In this document: piece after piece, positions 44,040-53,555 of the stretch
How the letters are laid out: each line of letters starts with the position of its first letter
Numbering within the stretch: position 1 is the first letter of the stretch
From: an uncultured Coriobacteriaceae bacterium
GTDB taxonomy: Bacteria; Actinomycetota; Coriobacteriia; Coriobacteriales; Atopobiaceae
NCBI GenBank assembly: GCA_902786015.1
Contig: CADAAU010000001.1
Span: 62,001 to 126,000 of the forward strand
Direction of reading: 5' to 3'
Length of the DNA: 64,000 nucleotides
Made by a program: the position numbers and the translations under genes
Notes under the pieces: generated by a model
The model's input: only the letters and a program-made list of their open reading frames with translations
Told to the model about the DNA's origin: nothing
The model's database searches: none

Positions 44040-45593
44040 TTAAGCGATATTCTCGAAGGTCCAGCCGTGCTGGTTCCAAGCGTGGTGCTCGCCCGTGAGC
44101 GTGGAGGTCACGGCAAGGTTCTTGATGTCGAGCGGGAACCAACGGGTGGTCATCGTGGCCTCGCCGCCGTTGACGAAGATCTCGACGCAGGAGGTGTCTA
44201 CCATCACGCGAATTGACTCGACCTTGCCAGCCGTAAGCGCGCTCAACGGCAGGCGACGGATGGAGCGGAAGCGCCCGGCGTGGCTGTGGAACACGAGCTC
44301 AGCGTCGTGGTCGTTAATGACAAACTCGAGGTCGCCGTTGAGCATAAGGTGTCCGGTACCCTCGATGTTGTCGACGGTGATGTCGCCGATGCCGTTCAGG
44401 CGAACGCCCTTGGCGCCGACCATGCTGAACTTGTCGTAGGTGGAAGAGCCCATGTAGCCCGTAGCGCCATCGGCGGCCTCGGCGGTCCACTCTACCTCGT
44501 CCTCGCGCAGCGTGTCCATCTCGGCTACCGGCCACTGGCAAATGCGGCCTGCGTCGTTGAGCGTGAGCTCGCGCGGCATGGTGAGGGAGTGTGCCCACTC
44601 GGGCGTGGTGGGAACGTCGTACTCGAATTCCATGTCGGCGACGCCGGCCCAAGCCATGAGGATCTTGCGGCCGTTCTCGTCTTCGAATACTTGGCAGGCA
44701 TAGAAGTCGAAACCGTAGTCAAGCTCGATGAAGGTGTCGCGGTCTACGCAGGCAAAGGGCTTGTCGCCATCCTGCTTGCCCGGATCCTGCGACAGGAGGT
44801 CGATGACCTTGCCGTCGATGGGGAAGTAGCCGGAGTTGTGGATGGTCTGGAACTTGTACTGCTGCTTGGGGATGCCCTGCGGGCACACAAATAGGAATTC
44901 CTTATCGCCGAACTTCGCGACGCTCGGGCACTCCCACATGTAGCCAAACGGATTCTCGTCGTCCTTGTTGGTGGCGGAGCCAGCCATCTCCCACTTGATG
45001 CCGTCGTCAGAACTGTACAGCAGCGCGCAGCCATGGGAGTCCATGGTACGGCAGCCGAGCAGCATCCACCACTTGTCATCCTGCTTCCACACCTTGGGAT
45101 CGCGCACGTGGTTGGAGGCGTAGGCAGGATACTGGTCGTTACACAGCACGGGACGCTTCTCACCCATGCTTATGTGGCACTTGTCGCCCTCATCCTTGCA
45201 GACCACCAGCGTCTCGTTGGCCTTGCGACCCTTGAAGTCGTAGTCAAAGCCGGCCGCCCTGCCGCCAGGCTCAAGCTCGTTGCCCGTGTAGTACAGCCAC
45301 AGCTCGTCACCATTCACGATGCCGGAACCAGAGTATGAGCCGTTCTTATCGGTTTGGACGCTGGGCATGATGGCGCCGCCGTGCCAGTACCAGGTCAAAA
45401 GGTCGGGACTCGACCAGTGACCCCATCCGTGGCCGTTCTCGCGCGGCCAACGGGGTTCGTACTGGTGGAAAATGTGATAGACGCCCTTAAAGTGGCTCAG
45501 GCCGTTGGGGTCGGTGATGTTGCCGGACGGGCACTGCAGGTGATAACGCATACGCCAGTTGTGGTGCTGGTCGAGCTTGACGAGCATAGTCAT
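44040..45593 (-). CDS. sacA: Sucrose-6-phosphate hydrolase / beta-fructofuranosidase (GH32)
   Basis: A 517-residue cytoplasmic glycoside hydrolase. The GH32 nucleophile motif appears as TDPNG (about residues 27-31), followed by GSYSGSG, the transition-state RDP in HVRDPKVW, and the acid/base Glu in WECPSV. A C-terminal beta-sandwich follows, with a GH32-type VDTSCVEIFVNGGEATMT segment. It splits sucrose-6-phosphate or fructosides; the fructose released would feed the fru operon elsewhere in the window. No sucrose PTS gene is adjacent, so the sugar source is uncertain. AAAGG precedes the ATG. Confidence 0.9.
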   Translation of the reverse strand: MTMLVKLDQHHNWRMRYHLQCPSGNITDPNGLSHFKGVYHIFHQYEPRWPRENGHGWGHWSSPDLLTWYWHGGAIMPSVQTDKNGSYSGSGIVNGDELWLYYTGNELEPGGRAAGFDYDFKGRKANETLVVCKDEGDKCHISMGEKRPVLCNDQYPAYASNHVRDPKVWKQDDKWWMLLGCRTMDSHGCALLYSSDDGIKWEMAGSATNKDDENPFGYMWECPSVAKFGDKEFLFVCPQGIPKQQYKFQTIHNSGYFPIDGKVIDLLSQDPGKQDGDKPFACVDRDTFIELDYGFDFYACQVFEDENGRKILMAWAGVADMEFEYDVPTTPEWAHSLTMPRELTLNDAGRICQWPVAEMDTLREDEVEWTAEAADGATGYMGSSTYDKFSMVGAKGVRLNGIGDITVDNIEGTGHLMLNGDLEFVINDHDAELVFHSHAGRFRSIRRLPLSALTAGKVESIRVMVDTSCVEIFVNGGEATMTTRWFPLDIKNLAVTSTLTGEHHAWNQHGWTFENIA

Positions 45594-45710
45594 AAGCGGG
45601 CCTTTCTAGTGGAATGTGCGGGAACGATTCCACACTACACCAATGGCCGACTCGTAACCTCACAAATTCCGCAGACGTTATATCGTGGCTTCTCTTGGGC
45701 TGCTGTAGCC

Positions 45711-46469
45711 CTAAAGCTCGTAGAGACATTCGGAGTCGTGCAGCTGGACCATGAGCATCTGGCCAAGGTCGGCGACGAGAGTTCCTGCTGCGCATACGTG
45801 CTTGCCGTCATATTCCGTCCACGGCTCATAGGGAGATAACTGAGAAAGATGGTCTCCGCCCAAAACGAGGACGTCTATGTCGTAGGTGGTAGATGCGGTT
45901 CCGCCGATTGAGCTTGGTACGGCGCGCGAAAAGGGCTCGTCTAGTACGAGGACGGCTTCCGTACCTGCAACTTCTCCCATGAGCTGGTTTTCGGGGATGC
46001 CCCTAGAGATAAGCAGATCACGAAGGCTCATGATCTTTACCGTGCCCTCGAACACCTCAAGGCCCTTTGCCTGCGCCTCGGCACGAAGCTGTTGATGCTT
46101 GTCGTCCTCGAGCTTTTGTGCTGCTGTGTCGTCAGCTTTCTTTTGCTGCGAGTCTTGGCCTTCTGTAGTTTGCGATGGCTTCTCTTGTGTGACCGTTTCC
46201 TCATTGCCTGGTTGGTCGCTCTTGGCGGTCGTGGAGGGAGCGCTTGGAGCACGCAGGAGGTATATGATGAGGCCGATGACGGCCACGACAAGGACGACGG
46301 CCACGATTACGAGTACGCGGGTCGAGCTAGAAGACGCCGAAGCGCCGCGCGGTGAGTTACTGCTTCGCTCGTCCTCGTCTTGTGTTGGGTTTTCGGGTAT
46401 GGGCTTGCCACACTTTGGACAGAAGGATGCATTATCGCTGGTTGAGGCGCCGCAGTGTGGACAAAACAT
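45711..46469 (-). CDS. Zinc-ribbon membrane protein with extracytoplasmic domain
   Basis: A 252-residue protein. The N-terminal zinc ribbon has two CxxC knuckles (FCPHCG and FCPKCG). A Ser/Arg-rich linker precedes one membrane span at about 51-68. A Ser/Thr/Gln/Lys-rich stalk runs to about 135, and the last ~115 residues form a small unrecognised domain (FEGTVKIMSLRDLL and GKHVCAAGTLV). This plan is common in Gram-positive membrane proteins of unknown role. AAAGGGATT precedes the ATG. Confidence 0.7.
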   Translation of the reverse strand: MFCPHCGASTSDNASFCPKCGKPIPENPTQDEDERSSNSPRGASASSSSTRVLVIVAVVLVVAVIGLIIYLLRAPSAPSTTAKSDQPGNEETVTQEKPSQTTEGQDSQQKKADDTAAQKLEDDKHQQLRAEAQAKGLEVFEGTVKIMSLRDLLISRGIPENQLMGEVAGTEAVLVLDEPFSRAVPSSIGGTASTTYDIDVLVLGGDHLSQLSPYEPWTEYDGKHVCAAGTLVADLGQMLMVQLHDSECLYEL

Positions 46470-46520
46470 CGTTGGAATCCCTTTCTCGATTCGGTTTCAC
46501 AATTAGTATAACTCACGTCT

Positions 46521-46587
46521 GGCAAACGATGGGGATACTCCCCTTTGCCTTAGGCTCAGGCAAAGGGGAGTATCCCCATCGTTTGCC
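46521..46587. terminator. 30-bp perfect hairpin
   Basis: The arms 46521-46550 and 46558-46587 are exact complements around a 7-nt loop. The hairpin lies between gpmA and the zinc-ribbon gene, both on the minus strand, downstream of gpmA's own U-tract terminator. It may block read-through. Confidence 0.8.
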
Positions 46588-46623
46588 TCCGGGAGTGAAT
46601 AGTAACTAGTGCTCCTTTGGGTT

Positions 46624-46656
46624 AAAAAAACGGCGCACCGCCAAAGCGATGCGCCG
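46624..46656 (-). terminator. Terminator with T7 run
   Basis: CGGCGCA-C-CGC pairs with GCG-A-TGCGCCG. On the minus strand it is followed by seven T. It ends the gpmA transcript after the duplicated segment. Confidence 0.75.
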
Positions 46657-46661
46657 CACAA

Positions 46662-46846
46662 GGTGCTGTGACCTGTTGCTACTTCTTGGCCTTGCCCTGG
46701 TTGGCGACGGCGTCGATCTTGTGAAAGGAACACTCCCGCCCCTTACGGTGCGGGAGTGCGCCGCCAAGATCGGCTCCCGGCGGAAAGGGTGCTGTGACCT
46801 GTTGCTACTTCTTGGCCTTGCCCTGGTTGGCGACGGCGTCGATCTT
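46662..46846 (-). repeat. 59-bp direct repeat duplicating the 3' end of gpmA
   Basis: 46662-46720 and 46788-46846 are identical. The second copy contains the last codons and stop of gpmA; the first is an orphan copy in the 3' region. The 67 bases between hold a hairpin with 9-bp stem (46731-46758) and a second short one. Together with 46521-46656 this fills the 336-base gap between the two genes. Confidence 0.85.
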
Positions 46847-47569
46847 TGCGGCGATGACGTCGGGGTCGCCAATGTACTTCTTCTCGACGACGTTCCAGTC
46901 CTGGTCGAAGGTGTAGGCCAGAGGCACTGCGGTGGGGATGTTGACCTCGAGGATCTCTTCGGGGGTGAGCTTGTCGAACATCATCACGAGGGAGCGCAGG
47001 CTGTTGCCGTGAGCGGCGATGAGGACGCGCTTGCCAGCCTTGAGCTGCGGGGCGATCTCGTCCTGGAAGTACGGCCATGCGCGGGCGATGCAGTCCTTCA
47101 GGCACTCGGTGTAGGGGAGACGCTCGGGCATGGGCTCTTCGCGGTAGTTCTCTGCCTTCTGGGCGCAGCGGTCGTCATCGGGGTCGAGGGCCTTGGCGGG
47201 GATGTCGAACGAACGACGCCAGATCTTTACCTGCTCGTCACCATACTTGGCGGCGGTCTCGGCCTTGTTCATGCCCTGCAGCGCGCCATAGTGACGCTCG
47301 TTGAGCTTCCAGCTCTTGTACACGGGCAGCCACTCGCGGTCCATGGCAAAGAGGACGTTGTTGAGGGTGTGGATGGCGCGCTTGAGGAGGGAGGTGTAGC
47401 ACACGTCAAAGTCGAAGCCGGCGTCCTTAAGAGCCTTACCGCCGTCGAGAGCCTCCTGGACTCCTGCCTCAGAAAGGTCTACGTCGGTCCAACCGGTGAA
47501 CAGGTTGGCCTTGTTCCACTCGGACTCGCCGTGGCGGATAAGAACGAGATGCATGAGGTTGTCGGCCAT
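46805..47569 (-). CDS. gpmA: 2,3-bisphosphoglycerate-dependent phosphoglycerate mutase
   Basis: A 254-residue glycolytic enzyme interconverting 3- and 2-phosphoglycerate. The catalytic His is in [24 protein letters not shown], the acid/base region and [11 protein letters not shown] complete the dPGM signature. The C-terminal Lys-rich tail (NQGKAKK) is encoded within the duplicated segment. The start at 47569 follows AAAGGA; the longer frame enters the upstream spacer. It is monocistronic. Confidence 0.95.
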   Translation of the reverse strand: MADNLMHLVLIRHGESEWNKANLFTGWTDVDLSEAGVQEALDGGKALKDAGFDFDVCYTSLLKRAIHTLNNVLFAMDREWLPVYKSWKLNERHYGALQGMNKAETAAKYGDEQVKIWRRSFDIPAKALDPDDDRCAQKAENYREEPMPERLPYTECLKDCIARAWPYFQDEIAPQLKAGKRVLIAAHGNSLRSLVMMFDKLTPEEILEVNIPTAVPLAYTFDQDWNVVEKKYIGDPDVIAAKIDAVANQGKAKK

Positions 47570-47703
47570 GAGTATGGTCCTTTCTCTTTGAGACGACAGC
47601 AAATCTGCCCGAATGCCGTAAGTATGCAACAACATAGGGCCAAACGCACGCGCTTTTCCGCGGGCGGTGCAATGCCGTAGGGGTGCGTGGTAAACAGGCG
47701 TCC

Positions 47704-49917
47704 TTACCACTTACGATGGGGGCGTGGGTTCGTGAGCTTTTCTATGCAGAGTGCCAGTTCGCCCAGACAGATGAACTCTCGCGGGTCTTCAACCCACTTA
47801 AGGTCGGGGACGTAGGCCATGGGGATGGTGCGCCAGAGCCATTCACGTAACTCGTCCATGTTGCGTACGAGTGGCGTCGACACATACACCACGTCGGGGG
47901 AGACCGTGCAGATGCTCGCGGTAAGGTAGTTTGCCACGATCTCGGTCATGCCCTCGTACGTCCAAGGCATCTCCATGGGGTCGCCCGAAAGGCCCGTGAG
48001 CCAAAGCACCGGCTCCATCTCGCCCGCATAGTTCAGCCGCCCCTTTACCAGGTGCCCGTCAGCCACGATGCCTTCGCTGCACGGCAGCATGCCCGTGCGC
48101 TGGATGTGGAACACGACGGAGTCGTATGTGTCCTGGCTCATGTAGCAGCCCATGGCAGCGGCATTGGCGTCGTTGTCCACATAGACCTCGACCCCATAGC
48201 GCTTTTTTAGCTTACGCCCCAAGTCGTAGTCGCGGAGGTCGGTGGCGGGCATCGACACGGATTCGCGATTGATGATGCCGGGCATGGCGATGCCTACGGC
48301 GTCGAGCTCGCGCACGTTGATGCCGTCGACCTTGACGGTTGCGAGCACGTCCTCGATGTCGCGGAAGTTCACGTGCTTCTTGTATACCATTCCGTCGAGT
48401 GCGACACCCTTGCTTGCAAACACGCGATATGCGATGGCCGAGGTATCCTCGCGGTGTGTGACAGAGACCACCATAACGTCTTTGCTGTCGTCGATGGGCC
48501 GTACCACCTTAGCGTCGCGTCCGCACGTGTTGTGCTCCACGCCCTCGCCCATGGCGTCCAGAAGCAGGTGCAGCGTTGCATCGACGTCGAAGCGGGCAAA
48601 GATCTCACCGGGAATCTCGATGACCATGGCGTTAGGGTAGGCGGCCTGGGCATCCGCACGCCTGTATCCAAGCTGGGGGGTGACCATTACAACGTCGTAG
48701 CTATTTTTGAGCGAGATCGCAACGTCGAGCGGCATGGCCGAAAACTCGTAATGCAAAGATAGGCTCTCGGCAAGGGCGTTGAGCTTTTGCTCGTACAGGG
48801 TGGTGGTAACGCCGGCATTGCAGCAGAGCAGGATTCGGGTGACGCCGCGCGTGTCGGTACGTTCGAGTGCCTCGGTCATCTCGAGGAATAGCTCTTGGGC
48901 TCGGAGCTCGTCATTGAGCTCGAAGCGCACCCTAAACATGGGCTGTCCGTCGTTTTTGCGAACGATCTTCATCTCCACAATCTCGGGGCCATCGGATCTT
49001 GGGAAGAACGTGATCTTGCCAAACATCGACGCGGTTGCGAGACTAATGTTCTCGTTGTCCGTCCAGCTGATGGCGCATCCCAGGATGCGTCGTGAGAGTA
49101 CCCATTCGCGATATCTCTTGCCGGCTCCTTTGACGCCTATCCAGGACTCTTGGCAGTATGGCATGTGGCGGTGTACCCGTCCGTCGGGCAGGCCACCCAG
49201 CTCGACGATTTGGCCATACAAAACACAGTGTCTCTTGTCGCGCAGCATGATGTCGTCGTGGTAATGGCCGGCATACCACATCTTTAGGCGATTGCGGTCC
49301 AGCCGATCCTCCACGGTCTGCAGGTACGCCGAGAGCTCGTCGTCTTGCTCGCGGCTCTTGTCGAAATGGCGTGCCATGGCAAATCGGCGAAGGCTGCGGG
49401 GTACCTCGTGCGTAAAGACATAGTCAACTTCGTAGTTCACGCGTTCGAGGTTCTTGCGACCTTCGTCGTATTCTTGCTGGCTCGGCATCTCGCGCGGCCA
49501 CCACGACTTGCCGGCCACGCGGCTGGCCGTGTCGTGCGATGGGGCGCCGCCCATGCAGAACCAACGTCCGTACCTGCCCATCTCGTAAATCTGACCACGC
49601 AGGAGGTGAATGACGTTTCTTGTGCCGGGAAGTACCGCCACCTTGCCGCCACGCCAGTCGGAGGTCTCGAACGTGTCCAGAAGGTCGTAGTTCTCGTGGT
49701 TGCCGTCAATAAAGAGCGTTGTCCACGGACGGCTGTCGAGCCAGTCGATGAAGAACTTCTCCTCGAGCGTGATGGGGTTGTTCCACACCAATCCAAAGTC
49801 GCCGCAAATCACGAGGAAGTCGCTTCGCCGAAGCTTGGTGCCGGCCGGCCAGCGGTTTGGTGTGAGTTTTCCGATGTCGAGCCAACCGTGGATATCGCCG
49901 GTGACGAAGACCGCCAT
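47704..49917 (-). CDS. Fusion of metallophosphoesterase, PTS EIIB-like and ROK-like domains
   Basis: A 737-residue cytoplasmic protein with three joined domains. Residues 1 to about 225 form a calcineurin-like metallophosphoesterase: GDIHG (7-11), GDFG (39-42), GNHE (72-75), His170 and GHYH (217-220). A linker leads to an EIIB lactose/cellobiose-type domain (about 357-455) with [12 protein letters not shown], Cys366 being the likely phospho-site. A ROK/sugar-kinase-fold domain follows (about 480-720): AMPG (544-547), [10 protein letters not shown] (581-590) and [14 protein letters not shown]. The usual ROK zinc cysteines and N-terminal DxGGT loop are not evident, so it may sense rather than phosphorylate sugar. 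PTS-linked control of a phosphoesterase is a hypothesis. The ATG at 49917 follows GGGGAGGA. Confidence 0.8.
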   Translation of the reverse strand: MAVFVTGDIHGWLDIGKLTPNRWPAGTKLRRSDFLVICGDFGLVWNNPITLEEKFFIDWLDSRPWTTLFIDGNHENYDLLDTFETSDWRGGKVAVLPGTRNVIHLLRGQIYEMGRYGRWFCMGGAPSHDTASRVAGKSWWPREMPSQQEYDEGRKNLERVNYEVDYVFTHEVPRSLRRFAMARHFDKSREQDDELSAYLQTVEDRLDRNRLKMWYAGHYHDDIMLRDKRHCVLYGQIVELGGLPDGRVHRHMPYCQESWIGVKGAGKRYREWVLSRRILGCAISWTDNENISLATASMFGKITFFPRSDGPEIVEMKIVRKNDGQPMFRVRFELNDELRAQELFLEMTEALERTDTRGVTRILLCCNAGVTTTLYEQKLNALAESLSLHYEFSAMPLDVAISLKNSYDVVMVTPQLGYRRADAQAAYPNAMVIEIPGEIFARFDVDATLHLLLDAMGEGVEHNTCGRDAKVVRPIDDSKDVMVVSVTHREDTSAIAYRVFASKGVALDGMVYKKHVNFRDIEDVLATVKVDGINVRELDAVGIAMPGIINRESVSMPATDLRDYDLGRKLKKRYGVEVYVDNDANAAAMGCYMSQDTYDSVVFHIQRTGMLPCSEGIVADGHLVKGRLNYAGEMEPVLWLTGLSGDPMEMPWTYEGMTEIVANYLTASICTVSPDVVYVSTPLVRNMDELREWLWRTIPMAYVPDLKWVEDPREFICLGELALCIEKLTNPRPHRKW

Positions 49918-49952
49918 GGGTACCAATCCTCCCCGAGTCTATGAAAAAGCAT

Positions 49953-49976
49953 AAAGATAGTATCTACGTTATCTTT
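49953..49976. promoter_or_regulatory. Inverted repeat in a divergent promoter region
   Basis: AAAGATA and TATCTTT are separated by ten bases, between the start of the fusion gene and the GS-like gene. The size suits an operator; the protein that binds is unknown. Confidence 0.45.
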
Positions 49977-50155
49977 TGTGAACGTGATTCGTCAATATGG
50001 TTCGTGTTCGTCAAGTTCAAAAGGTTCGTATCTTTTGCTCAATGGCGGAGCAGCCTCACTCCTTGGTGACATGCAAGAAACCATGCCGAAACAACGATGT
50101 GTCATGGTCTTGCTGTTCAGCATGGGGAAGGGTAGTCATCTGTTGGGAGAGCACC

Positions 50156-51481
50156 ATGATAAATGACAAGAACGTAGACTTTGTTCTACGCACGGTCGAG
50201 CGCCGTGATATCCGTTTTGTGCGCTTGTGGTTTACGGACGTCCTTGGCAATCTTAAGTCGTTCTCGATTTCGCCCGCCGAGCTCGAGGAGTCGTTTGAGG
50301 AGGGCATCGGATTCGATGGCTCTGCTGTTGCCGGCTTCGTTTCGCTTGAGGAATCCGACATGCTCGCGTTCCCCGATGCCGCGACATTCCAAATACTGCC
50401 CTGGCGCCCGAGCAGCAGCGGTGTAGCACGCATCTTTTGTAGCATCTGCACGCCGGACGGACAGTCCTTTGCAGGCGACTCTCGCTCGTGCCTTCAGCGT
50501 GTGATTGCCGATGCGGACGAAAAGGGATTCGTGCCCCATGTCGGACCGAAGTTCGAATATTTTTACTTTGGCGACGACAAGGAGCCCGTGCCGGTGGACC
50601 ACGCGAGCTACTTTGACCTCACGCCCTATGACTCCGCGCGTGACATCCGACGCTCGACGACGCTCATGCTCGAAAAGATGTCAATCCCCGTGCAGTATTC
50701 GTATCATTCCAACGCACCGTCGCAAAACGGAATCGACCTGCGTTACTGTGACGCCTTGAGCTGCGCCGACAACATCATGACCGCACGCCTCATCATCAAG
50801 CAGGAGGCTAACGAGCAGGGCCTGTTTGCGTCGTTCATGCCCAAGCCGCTCGCGGGTTGCTCCGGATCGGGCATGTTCATTAGCGAATCGCTGTTTAGCC
50901 GAGACGGGGAGAACCTCTTTTGGGGTACGGAAGACTGCCATCTTTCCAAGCTCGCACATCACTATATTGCGGGCATCCTACGCTATGCGCCGGAGTTCTG
51001 CCTCGTCACCAACCCCACCGTCAATTCGTACAAGCGCCTGGTGCCCAACGGCGAGGTTCCGGTCTATACCACGTGGGGCCGCAAGAATCGCTCGGCGCTC
51101 GTCCGCATTCCCGCCCATAAGCCTGGCAAGCACCTGAGCGCTCGTATCGAGCTGCGCAATCCCGACCCCACCACGAATCCGTATCTCGCCTTGGCGGCGA
51201 CGATTGCTGCGGGACTCAAGGGCATCGAGGACGAGCTGCCCCTGCCGGTAGAGTATACGGGCAAGGATGTGACTGATGCCCACATGGTGAGCATGGGCCG
51301 AACGCACCTGCCGCGCACGCTTGGCGAGGCAATCGAAGCGTTCGAGGAGAGCGAGCTCATGCGTCAGACCCTCGGCGACCACATCTGCGACTTCCTCTTG
51401 GCCGAGAAGCGGCTGGAATGGAACGACTATTGCACGAGCATAACGGACTGGGAGAAGCGTCATTACTATGCGGGCTTCTAG
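50156..51481 (+). CDS. Glutamine-synthetase-I-like protein lacking most metal ligands
   Basis: A 441-residue GSI-fold protein, full length for class I-alpha. Fold motifs are kept: GFDGSAVAGF, NPTVNSYKRLVP, NRSALVRIP and NPYLALA. Of the six metal-binding positions of GS only two remain (Glu134 and Glu332). The others read Lys132 (GPKFEYF), Ser185 and Gly192 (YHSNAPSQNGID), and Phe241 (GSGMFISES in place of GSGMH). Normal glutamine synthesis is therefore unlikely. A regulatory or altered catalytic role in nitrogen metabolism is suggested by the amino-acid ABC transporter just downstream. The start at 50156 follows GGGAGAG. Confidence 0.85.
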   Translation: MINDKNVDFVLRTVERRDIRFVRLWFTDVLGNLKSFSISPAELEESFEEGIGFDGSAVAGFVSLEESDMLAFPDAATFQILPWRPSSSGVARIFCSICTPDGQSFAGDSRSCLQRVIADADEKGFVPHVGPKFEYFYFGDDKEPVPVDHASYFDLTPYDSARDIRRSTTLMLEKMSIPVQYSYHSNAPSQNGIDLRYCDALSCADNIMTARLIIKQEANEQGLFASFMPKPLAGCSGSGMFISESLFSRDGENLFWGTEDCHLSKLAHHYIAGILRYAPEFCLVTNPTVNSYKRLVPNGEVPVYTTWGRKNRSALVRIPAHKPGKHLSARIELRNPDPTTNPYLALAATIAAGLKGIEDELPLPVEYTGKDVTDAHMVSMGRTHLPRTLGEAIEAFEESELMRQTLGDHICDFLLAEKRLEWNDYCTSITDWEKRHYYAGF

Positions 51482-51598
51482 CGCGAGAGCGTGGCGTTTT
51501 ATAGCCAGTTGGTAAATAGATACGCCCGATTCTGCGAATGGGTCGGTTTGTCACACATACTTGTCCACTGTCTCTATATGTCGGAAAAGGAGAGTACC

Positions 51599-52525
51599 AT
51601 GAAGCAATTCAAGAAGTCGTGGCTGTTCGGAGGGCTTGCCTGTCTGTGTGCACTCTGCTTGGTCCTCGTGGGTTGCGGCGGCCAGAACAACCAGAGCCAG
51701 AGCGAAGCCAACGCCGGCTCCGCCGATTCGGGAGCGACTACCGAAGAGGCCAGCACCAAAGCCGCTGGTTGGTATGCCAGCGCAAAGGAGACCGCCGAGG
51801 GATACAAGCTCGTTGAGGATGGCACGCTCATCGGTGCTTCCGACATGGCGTATCCTCCTCTGGAATCCGTCGTCGAGGGCAAGGCTGGCGAATACGAGGG
51901 CTTCGAGATCGACCTGGTCACCGAGGTCGCAAAGCGTCTGGGCCTGCAGATGAAGTGGCTCAACCCCATGAAGTTCGATACCATCATCCCCCTCATCAAG
52001 CAGGGCGGCAAGGCAGATATCGGCGTATCCTCCTTCACCATCAATGACGAGCGCAAGAAGGAGATCGACTTCTCGGATGCCTACATCGACTCCAACCAGG
52101 CCATCGTCATGAAGAAGGGCTCCGACAAGAAGGGCACCAAGGAAGACGAGACCATCAAGAACCTCAATGCCAGTGGCATCATCGTTGCCGTTCAGCAGGG
52201 AACCACCGGTGAGGAGTGGGTGAACGAGAACCTTCCCAATGCCGAGTGCCTGCCGCTCGACAATGCCATCGACTGCCTGCAGAATCTTGAGTCCGGCAAG
52301 TGCGACGCCGTCGTCGCGGACCTGCCGTGCATGGCGAACTACTGCAAGGAGTCCTTCACGAACGACGAGGTGGCCGTCGAGATTCCCACGGGCGAGCAGT
52401 ACGGCATCGTTGTCTCCAAGGACAACGCCAAGCTCACCGAGGGCATCAACAAGGCGCTTGCCGAGATGAAATCCGATGGCACTATCGATCAGATCATGAA
52501 AAAGTGGTTTAACGAAGTGCTCTAA
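51599..52525 (+). CDS. Amino-acid ABC transporter substrate-binding lipoprotein
   Basis: A 308-residue exported lipoprotein with lipobox LVGC (Cys26), followed by an SBP family 3 domain (about 70-305): IGASDMAYPPLE near the start, GFEIDLVTEVAKRLG, and the ligand-loop ISVSSFT-like IGVSSFTINDERKKEIDFSDAY. Such proteins deliver polar amino acids such as glutamine or glutamate to the permease. AAAAGGAGAG precedes the ATG. A hairpin separates it from the second binding protein, so the two may be made in different amounts. Confidence 0.88.
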   Translation: MKQFKKSWLFGGLACLCALCLVLVGCGGQNNQSQSEANAGSADSGATTEEASTKAAGWYASAKETAEGYKLVEDGTLIGASDMAYPPLESVVEGKAGEYEGFEIDLVTEVAKRLGLQMKWLNPMKFDTIIPLIKQGGKADIGVSSFTINDERKKEIDFSDAYIDSNQAIVMKKGSDKKGTKEDETIKNLNASGIIVAVQQGTTGEEWVNENLPNAECLPLDNAIDCLQNLESGKCDAVVADLPCMANYCKESFTNDEVAVEIPTGEQYGIVVSKDNAKLTEGINKALAEMKSDGTIDQIMKKWFNEVL

Positions 52526-52542
52526 ACCATATGCGTACCAAC

Positions 52543-52576
52543 GAGGTGGGACGAGACGGAATGCTCGTCCCACCTC
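52543..52576 (+). terminator. Hairpin between the two binding-protein genes
   Basis: A 13-bp perfect stem (52543-52555 with 52564-52576) has an 8-nt loop. There is no T-run, so it may be an mRNA stabiliser or a partial terminator. Confidence 0.6.
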
Positions 52577-52632
52577 TGCTATGCTTGTACAGACCTGTCA
52601 TGTCCTTGGGGCAAAAAATGAAAGGATATCCA

Positions 52633-53496
52633 ATGAGTACTATGTCGCGTCGTGGTTTCCTGCAAAACAGTGCGCTCGTTCTTGGCGGCCTGAGCCTCAC
52701 GAGCCTTGTGGGCTGCGGTGGGCAGGCAAGTGGCGGCTCTGAGGGGTCGGCACCTGCGGCAGCTGCGGGAGCGGGTGCCAAGTTGGTGGAGGAAGGCAAG
52801 CTCACGTGCATCTCCAACATGTACTTCCCGCCCTTCGAGTTTATGGACGAGAAAACTGGCGAGGCCAAGGGATTCGACATCGAGCTCTCTAACGCAATCG
52901 CCGAGCACATGGGGCTTACGGCCAATTGGACCTCCGAGAGCAACCAGTCGTTCGACTCTCTTGTTCCCACCATCAAGGCCGGCGGCAAGGCCGACATCGC
53001 CATAGCCGGAATGACCATTACCGAGGATCGCAAACAAGAGGTCAATCTGTCGAATCCCTATTTGGATTCGAACCAGTCCCTCGTCATCAAGAAGGGTTCG
53101 GGAGAGACCCTAAAGACCCTCGATTCCGACGAGAAGACCATTGCGGTGCAGGCGGGCACGACGGGAGCCGACTGGGCAAAGGAGAACTTCCCCAAGGCCG
53201 CTTCTGCTGGCAACATCAAGGGCCTCGACGACATCATCACGGCAATGGAGGGCGTATCCACGGGCAACTTTAATGCGCTCGTCACCGACCTGCCGGTCGC
53301 CTCGTACCAAATCAACGAGAACGGATTCGATGGCTTGGAAATCGAGGAAGAGATTCCGACGGGCGAGCAGTATGGCATCGCGGTGTCCAAGGACAATCCA
53401 CAGCTCCTCGATGACATCAATGCCGCGCTTGAGGCCATCAAGCAGGATGGCACCATGGCAAAGCTCCAAAAGAAGTGGTTCGGCCAAGAACTGTAA
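52633..53496 (+). CDS. Second amino-acid ABC substrate-binding lipoprotein, twin-arginine type signal
   Basis: A 287-residue paralog of the preceding protein. The leader MSTMSRRGFL resembles a twin-arginine signal and ends in lipobox LVGC (Cys28). The SBP family 3 domain (about 50-285) includes GFDIELSNAIAEHMGL and IAGMTITEDRKQEVNLSNPYL. A Tat-exported lipoprotein would fold before export, unlike its Sec-type neighbour. AAAGGA precedes the ATG. It shares an operon-like arrangement with the permease 59 bases downstream. Confidence 0.88.
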   Translation: MSTMSRRGFLQNSALVLGGLSLTSLVGCGGQASGGSEGSAPAAAAGAGAKLVEEGKLTCISNMYFPPFEFMDEKTGEAKGFDIELSNAIAEHMGLTANWTSESNQSFDSLVPTIKAGGKADIAIAGMTITEDRKQEVNLSNPYLDSNQSLVIKKGSGETLKTLDSDEKTIAVQAGTTGADWAKENFPKAASAGNIKGLDDIITAMEGVSTGNFNALVTDLPVASYQINENGFDGLEIEEEIPTGEQYGIAVSKDNPQLLDDINAALEAIKQDGTMAKLQKKWFGQEL

Positions 53497-53555
53497 AGAG
53501 GCGCAGGGCGTGCGTCCGCACGCCGGTTTGTTGCCATGCAAGAAAGAGAGTCGCA

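Noticed and set aside
46649-47680. 343-codon frame opposite gpmA, starting in the duplicated tail
   Set aside because: Its repeated [16 protein letters not shown] segment is just the antisense of the 59-bp repeat.
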